Part shown: piece after piece, positions 58,200 to 64,000 of the stretch
Layout: the number at the start of each line of letters is the position of its first letter
Numbering within the stretch: the stretch's first letter is position 1
DNA from: Vandiemenella viatica
Taxonomy: Eukaryota; Arthropoda; Insecta; Orthoptera; Morabidae
Length of the DNA: 64,000 nt
Direction of reading: 5' to 3'
NCBI GenBank assembly: GCA_031002005.1
Contig: CM061920.1
Span: 112,024,095-112,088,094, forward strand
The notes under the pieces: generated by a model
Told to the model about the DNA's origin: nothing
What the model saw: the letters and a program-made list of their open reading frames with translations, nothing else
Database searches by the model: none
Made by a program: the position numbers and the translations under genes

Positions 58200-59400
58200 T
58201 CTATGTTAAATACTTCCCCCACATACTTTTGTTATTTGCGAATTTTAATTTTAAATTCCTTCGGCGTTTTTGGTAAATTATTCATCACTACAATTAGTAA
58301 TTTGTACAAATCCCTGACACACTTAACCACAAAAGAAATTTTTTCACGCCCTTATGCATGAAACCGAGTGTCACCTTGTCGTCAAGGCCACCTTTTCACT
58401 TCCATGCACTATTTCTAATTCCTCGTCCAAGACCGGCACCAATATATGCCTAGTACATTCCCAACACACTCTTTACCCTCCTGCTATCTTCCAATGACTC
58501 CAAAGCCAGCTCCTTTAACATATTAGATACCGACTGGGTCCTGCAATAATTTGTACAAACAAATCTAGCTGCTCTTCTCTGCACGCCCTCCAACTACCTA
58601 ATATGTGGATCACAAGTACACCAACGTATTCAACCAATGGTCTGACCAAGTTTTGTAACCCAATTCCCTAACTTCTCTGGTGAATTCTCTCGTCACCGTA
58701 TCTCATAAATGGAGGATTTCTTAACCTTTTCCTATCACCTACCCGATGTGCTCTACCCAGTTAAGTTTATTATCAAACGTTATGCCAAGATATTTATACA
58801 TCAAGCCTTCAACAAACAATTATGACCCCACCCCATAATCAAAATTAACCATTAGTTTTTTTAATCTTTTTGCCTAATAAGCTGACTCTTCTTGGCATTT
58901 ATCTTCATTCCATGCTGACCTACCCATTTAGGTATTCTATCCAGGTCACCCTCCAGCTGTTAACAGTCTTCTATTGTCTTGATCCTATTACATACCATTA
59001 TTTCTTCTGCAAAAAACTAAATTCTCTAAATTCTGACCTTAAGCCATTAAACAAATATTCATTAGAATAATGAACAGCAACGGTCCAAATACACTACCCT
59101 GTGGCACTCCCATATTTACTTCCTCCTCTTTTGGTAATGTATTTCCTACTCTAACACTTTGCTTTCTGACTTTTAAGAATTCCTCTACCTAGCATGTAAC
59201 TTTTCTTCCAACCCAATAGTTTTCATTTTATTTAAATCAATCTTATAGCTCAATCTGTTAAATGCCTTAGAAACTATCAACTTGGCCTCCCTTGTCCAAT
59301 TCATCCGAAATATCTTGCATATAGCCCATCATCTGAGATTCACATGAATATCCTTGCCTATCTGCAAAGCAGTGTCTTTCCTCATAGACATTTCTGATAT
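58200..59400 (-). pseudogene. LINE ORF2, RT and C-terminal part
   Basis: Read from high to low coordinates: FADRQGYSCESQMMGYMQDI followed by SDELDKGGQVDS (59370-59270), a VPQGSVFGPLLF-like stretch with CACAGGGTAG near 59090-59110, an ADD-area remnant near 58990, a KFGQTIG-like block near 58640, and the C-terminal block shared with 53990-54440. Many frameshifts. It joins 59647-60375 across a SINE insertion. Confidence 0.78.
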
Positions 59401-59635
59401 GCAGGCCTCGCACGTAACGAAGGTCACCTGTTCGAGTCCGGCCGAGGGCTTGGGTGTTTAAGTGTTGTGTGTAAGTGTACTTGTCGTGTCCGTCTTGTGG
59501 TGTGTCTAGAATTACTTGAAAGATATATATATGCACGTAGAGAAAACTGAAAAACACTGGATGAAATAAAAACACATACTTGAGCTGGCTGTATGGCCTA
59601 AGAAAGCCAAATGCCATTAAAAATAAAAATAAAAA
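59401..59635 (+). mobile_element. tRNA-related SINE inserted in a LINE, 11-bp target duplication
   Basis: 235 bp flanked by ATTTCTGATAT at 59390-59400 and 59636-59646. B box TGTTCGAGTCCGGCC near 59430-59444. It ends in a TTAAAAATAAAAATAAAAA-type tail. The A box is not clear, so the 5' end may be truncated. Its body (TTGTCGTGTCCGTCTTGTGG, AGAATTACTTGAAAG) differs from the other SINEs here. Confidence 0.88.
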
Positions 59636-59646
59636 ATTTCTGATAT

Positions 59647-60375
59647 AGTTGCATATGAATCTCTTCATCATTTTGCCTGTCACTGATGTCAAACTAAGCG
59701 GCCTGTAATTTTCAACCCCATTTGTCACCCATCCTTTATGAAACGGTACTACTATCGCTGATTTTCAATCCTCTGATAAGCAGCAAGATGCAGACTCATT
59801 TAAAAAAAAATCAAGGCAAGGTACCGTATTGTATCATATAATATTTAATACATCTGTAGTAATATTATCTACAAAGCCCCTTCCCGTTTTTTTAGCTTCC
59901 TGTGTTTCTTGAGAATCTATTTCAAATTTTGTAGTTTCCTCATTTACACTTATAGGAGACTCTCCTTTAATTTATTCCTTCCTATCACTGGTTGAAAGCC
60001 TCTGGTGGTATAAATAAATCAGTCACTCAATATCTCTGTCATTTTAAAATCCTCAGTAACTTCAACTCCATTTTTATCTACAATTGTCTGAATACCTTCC
60101 CTTCCCCTCAGTTTTCTAACATAGTCACAAAAATTGATATATGCATCGTTCAGTGGTCCCCCTGCACCAATAATATTCTTCATAAACACATCTTTAGCTT
60201 CTCTCTTTGCTCTTATTAATTGATTGATTAGTTATTTTAAGTAATCTCTACTGTCTCTTAACTCTGTTGCGTTCCCGTTTCACTAATCTCTTTAACCTTC
60301 TCACAGTTTTATTGTAGTACGTAGGTTTTGTACTTATCTCTATTTTCTGCTTTGAAATAAGCTTGGGGTATATTT
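59647..60375 (-). pseudogene. LINE ORF2, linker and first RT block (continues 58200-59400)
   Basis: Contains VENYRPLSLTSVTGKMMKRF on the minus strand (59722-59663), the first conserved block of the RT domain, and upstream a linker related to 60870-61200 on the plus strand (KTVRRLKRLVKRERNRV, about 60310-60250). It stops near 60375, where similarity to the family ends and the plus-strand LINE begins. Confidence 0.78.
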
Positions 60376-60410
60376 CTGGTGTAATAGAAAAGAAAAAATC
60401 AGGACGTTGG

Positions 60411-62430
60411 CTGCTTAGCGCAGTGGAAGAATGACAGATGAAGATGAAACACTTAGGGACAAATTAATTTCGTACTCAGATTTCAGATATGAGAAAGAAT
60501 GGTTATTATTGGTGGGGATTAAAATTTATCAGGTTAAACTGCGTAGGAAATAAGATTAATAACACAAGGGAACAGAGATTTGAAATACCCTAATAAAGGA
60601 AGGAGTATTTACACAAGTGGTAGAGCAGAACACTAGGGGACAAAATATATAGGATATATAAGCCCGATGATAACATTGTGGGGTGTCAAGTAACCGAAGG
60701 AATAAGTGATCATGAAGCAGTTCTGATTGATATTAGAGGATTCAGTAAACCAGCACCAAAACTAGAAGGGGAAATAGGTACAAATATAAAAAGGGACAAA
60801 TCGCGAGTTTGAAGAAATATTTCAGATAAAATTTCAGCAAATGGAAAGGAGGCACAAGTACAGTAGAGTCAAGGTGGGAAGAGTTCAAGAGATAATAAGA
60901 CAGCGGGAAGATTAATTCATTGCAAAACAGAAAATAAAGAGAAGTAGAGAACCTGTGTACTATAATAGGGAGGTGAGGAGGTTAAAGAGGTTGGTAAGAG
61001 AGAACATAACAGAGTTAAGAGAGAGCAGGGTACTATGGAATATTTAAAACAACTAAAGAAGGATCTAATAATAGCTAAGAAGGTGGCTAAAGATGGGTTT
61101 GTCAGTGCAGGGGGACCATTGACTGAATCTAGAAATTTCTATGACTACGTTAGAAACTGAGGAAGGGAAGGTTAGACACTTTAGATAAGGATGGAGGAGA
61201 AGTTACTGAGGATTTGAAAAAGGCAGAGATTTTAAGTAACTGGTTTAGTGAAAGCATTAGGGACAATGAATCAGAAATGGGAGGGTCTAATTTGGAGAAC
61301 GAGCTTAACAACTCAATTAGAAATGAAGATACTAAAAAATTGAAATTATCCTACGGAAATCATGAAGCAAATAAGAAAGCCGAAAAAACATAAAGGGGCT
61401 GGTGTAATAATATTACCAGATATCTTAAACATAGGATGTACATTGTACCTTATCTTGAAATATTATTTAAATTGAGTCTGGATACTTCTGCTTACCACAG
61501 GCTGGAAAAGTGCGATAGTAGTACCGGTACATAAAGGAGGGGTGAGAAATAGAGTCGAAATTACAGGCCAATCAGTTTGACATCAGTGGTAGGTAAATTA
61601 ATGGAAGATTGATATGCAACCACATCAAAATATATGTGAGGGCGTAAGTGGTTTTCAAGTAGGCAATATGGTTTAGGCAAGGATATTCATGCGAATCTCA
61701 GTTGGTGGGATATATGCAAGAATTTCAGGTGAAATGACAAGGAGGCCAAATTGTAGTGCACTAGATATTGCAAAGGCTTTGAGAGAGTGAGCCATAAAAC
61801 GGTAGTAAATAAGGTAAAAACTATGGATGGATGAAAAACGATTTACTGGGTAGAAGAATTTTTAAAAGGTGAAAACAGAAAGTTAGGGTAGGAAAAGCAG
61901 TATCAAAAGTAGTGGAAGTAAAAATGAGAGTTCCACAAGGTAGCGTATTGGGATCATTGTTATTCATTATTCTAATGAATAATTGTGTTGATTGTTTACT
62001 ATCAGAAATTAGATTGTTTACAGATGACATAATGCTGTATAAAAGAATCAATGGTAGAGGTCTGTAAACAGCTGCAGGGTGATCTGGACAGAATATCTAG
62101 TTGGATTGGTAAATAAGTCATGAATATAAATGCAAAGAAGAGTCAGCTTATTAGATTCACAAATAAAAAACTGAACGTTGATTACGATTATAAGGTGGGT
62201 AAAGAATTGCTTGTGAAGACTTGAAATTTAAATATCTTACTATTACAGTTGATAACAAGTTTACGGGTCAGGACACAATGTACAGGTAGTAGGAAAAGGT
62301 TTCAAAATTCTGCACTTGTTGGAGAGAGTGCTGAGGGGATGTACGAAAGAGTAAAGGAAATGGGTTACAAAACTTTGGTCAGACCATTGCTTGAATATGG
62401 TAGTTGAATATGGCGAACGTAGGTGGGTGC
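60411..62430 (+). pseudogene. LINE ORF2, endonuclease C-terminus through RT thumb
   Basis: Non-LTR retrotransposon ORF2 with frameshifts. Blocks in order: end of the apurinic-type endonuclease, VTEGISDHEAVLIDIRGFSK with the SDH motif at 60705-60713; a charged linker (60830-61200); an RT part with NYRPISLTSVVGKL-like remains near 61565-61600; RQGYSCESQLVGYMQ-like near 61675-61715; RVPQGSVLGSLLFIILM at 61927-61977; and LLSEIRLFTDDIMLY, where the usual ADD is TDD (62020-62028). KSQLIRFTNKKLNV near 62140-62178 and GYKTLVRPLLEYG at 62362-62400 follow. The 5' endonuclease part and 3' end are missing. Inactive. Confidence 0.82.
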
Positions 62431-62499
62431 AGGAAACGGAGAAGATGGGTGTGTAGGGAAATTGCCACCGGGCGTGTGCTCCATTGCAATTTTATTAAA

Positions 62500-62990
62500 T
62501 ATTAAACACATTATTTCATTATCTCCTTAAACTCTTCCCACTTATTTGTGCCATATTTCCATTTGTTGAATCTTTTCCTGAAATATATCTTCAGTTCTAA
62601 AGTCTGTGACAACTCGTTTACTGAATCCCCAAATATCCATCAGTACTGCATTGTGACCACTTATCGCATTAATACTTGACACCGCACAATTTTCATCAGG
62701 CTTTATTAGGAACATACCCAACATGTATGGTCTCTTGTTCCGTACTACCACTTGTTAAAAACCTCCTTATCTCACTAAGGTGTTTGCAAATCTCTGTTCC
62801 CTTGTGTTATTTATCTTATTTCTGACCCACTTGACACCTGGTAAATTTAATTCCCCTGCAATAATGACCATTCTACGCTCACCTCTGAACTGTGAATATG
62901 AATTTAGTTTCTCTCCAACAACCTCATCTCCAACATTCATTCTTCCATATCACCCCAAAAATCTAGTAACTCATGGTCATGCAAGTGGGA
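62500..62990 (-). pseudogene. LINE ORF2 endonuclease fragment
   Basis: On the minus strand: VIIAGELNLPGVKW (about 62872-62830), then IKPDENCAVSSINAISGHNA and VLMDIWGFSKR (62705-62610), where the family's SDH reads SGH, and a FQEKIQQMEIWHK linker (62580-62542). Its end near 62510 corresponds to a point about 30 family positions before the start of 59647-60375, so the two may be one minus-strand LINE split by the plus-strand copy 60411-62430. Confidence 0.78.
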
Positions 62991-63214
62991 TAGTATGAAA
63001 GGACTTTCCATCCTCGATCGATGACATATTAATGTTTCGTCTACTTAGTTTGAGACCTTTCAGTATTGTTTTGTTCTGAATCAAAGTTTCTGGGAATCAT
63101 ACAATGTTTTGCGGCTTTACATGAAAAGCACAACATATTCCTCATGTAAATACGTGGTATGTGATGGCTGATGTCATCATTTTGTACACCATTGTGTTTA
63201 TGATCCTGTTATTT
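62991..63214. other. No recognised feature
   Basis: AT-rich, up to the assembly gap. Confidence 0.35.
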
Positions 63215-64000
63215 NNNNNNNNNNNNNNNNNNNNNNNNNNNNNNNNNNNNNNNNNNNNNNNNNNNNNNNNNNNNNNNNNNNNNNNNNNNNNNNNNNNNNN
63301 NNNNNNNNNNNNNNNNNNNNNNNNNNNNNNNNNNNNNNNNNNNNNNNNNNNNNNNNNNNNNNNNNNNNNNNNNNNNNNNNNNNNNNNNNNNNNNNNNNNN
63401 NNNNNNNNNNNNNNNNNNNNNNNNNNNNNNNNNNNNNNNNNNNNNNNNNNNNNNNNNNNNNNNNNNNNNNNNNNNNNNNNNNNNNNNNNNNNNNNNNNNN
63501 NNNNNNNNNNNNNNNNNNNNNNNNNNNNNNNNNNNNNNNNNNNNNNNNNNNNNNNNNNNNNNNNNNNNNNNNNNNNNNNNNNNNNNNNNNNNNNNNNNNN
63601 NNNNNNNNNNNNNNNNNNNNNNNNNNNNNNNNNNNNNNNNNNNNNNNNNNNNNNNNNNNNNNNNNNNNNNNNNNNNNNNNNNNNNNNNNNNNNNNNNNNN
63701 NNNNNNNNNNNNNNNNNNNNNNNNNNNNNNNNNNNNNNNNNNNNNNNNNNNNNNNNNNNNNNNNNNNNNNNNNNNNNNNNNNNNNNNNNNNNNNNNNNNN
63801 NNNNNNNNNNNNNNNNNNNNNNNNNNNNNNNNNNNNNNNNNNNNNNNNNNNNNNNNNNNNNNNNNNNNNNNNNNNNNNNNNNNNNNNNNNNNNNNNNNNN
63901 NNNNNNNNNNNNNNNNNNNNNNNNNNNNNNNNNNNNNNNNNNNNNNNNNNNNNNNNNNNNNNNNNNNNNNNNNNNNNNNNNNNNNNNNNNNNNNNNNNNN
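63215..64000. other. Assembly gap
   Basis: Run of N to the end of the window; true length unknown. Confidence 1.

Overview
The window looks like a transposon-rich arthropod nuclear genome, most likely an insect with a large genome. The support is AT-rich intergenic DNA, degenerate jockey-type LINEs, mariner and Tc1 transposons, a Harbinger-like element with a MADF reading frame, and several tRNA-derived SINEs. There are no bacterial operons, ribosome-binding sites or CRISPR arrays. The species cannot be fixed from the sequence alone.

Left part (1-26226): a recent direct tandem amplification of a unit of about 10.04 kb, present 2.6 times. Segment A occurs three times (1-6145, 10015-16170, 20072-26226). 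Segment B occurs twice (6146-10014, 16171-20071). The order A-B-A-B-A followed by unique sequence is what repeated duplication of a B+A unit would give, with the array continuing left of the window. Each A carries a 5'-truncated jockey-like LINE (minus), an RTE-like retroelement 3' end with an (AAAC)n tail, a complete Tc1-like transposon with TA target duplications, and the start of a degenerate 3'UTR-type repeat array. Each B carries a LINE fragment with an inverted, partly duplicated 5' piece. The Tc1-like transposase is open only in the middle copy (340 aa) and is frameshifted in copies 1 and 3.

Middle part (26227-43400): the array runs on past the end of copy 3. After it come SINEs (one with a clean 9-bp target duplication), a LINE C-terminal remnant, a decayed mariner transposase, a 678-bp internally deleted mariner, a 1.7-kb Harbinger-like element with about 54-bp inverted repeats and a broken MADF gene, and some CpG/GC-rich patches of unknown role. 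Long stretches, especially 38.8-43.0 kb, show no gene.

Right part (43808-52059): three short GC-biased minus-strand ORF segments have mutually compatible splice phases and can be read as exons of one host gene. They join into a 170-codon open frame with a polyglutamine run and a stop. I do not recognise the protein. Its introns hold a LINE fragment, a 470-bp foldback hairpin, SINEs and a second 3'UTR-like tandem array.

Far right (53868-63214): a 450-bp MITE with about 125-bp arms, an 85-bp inverted repeat pair 1.5 kb apart, and a cluster of related LINE copies in both orientations, one carrying a SINE with an 11-bp target duplication. The window ends in an assembly gap (63215-64000). Apart from the putative host gene and one open transposase, every coding sequence recognised here is transposon-derived and broken.
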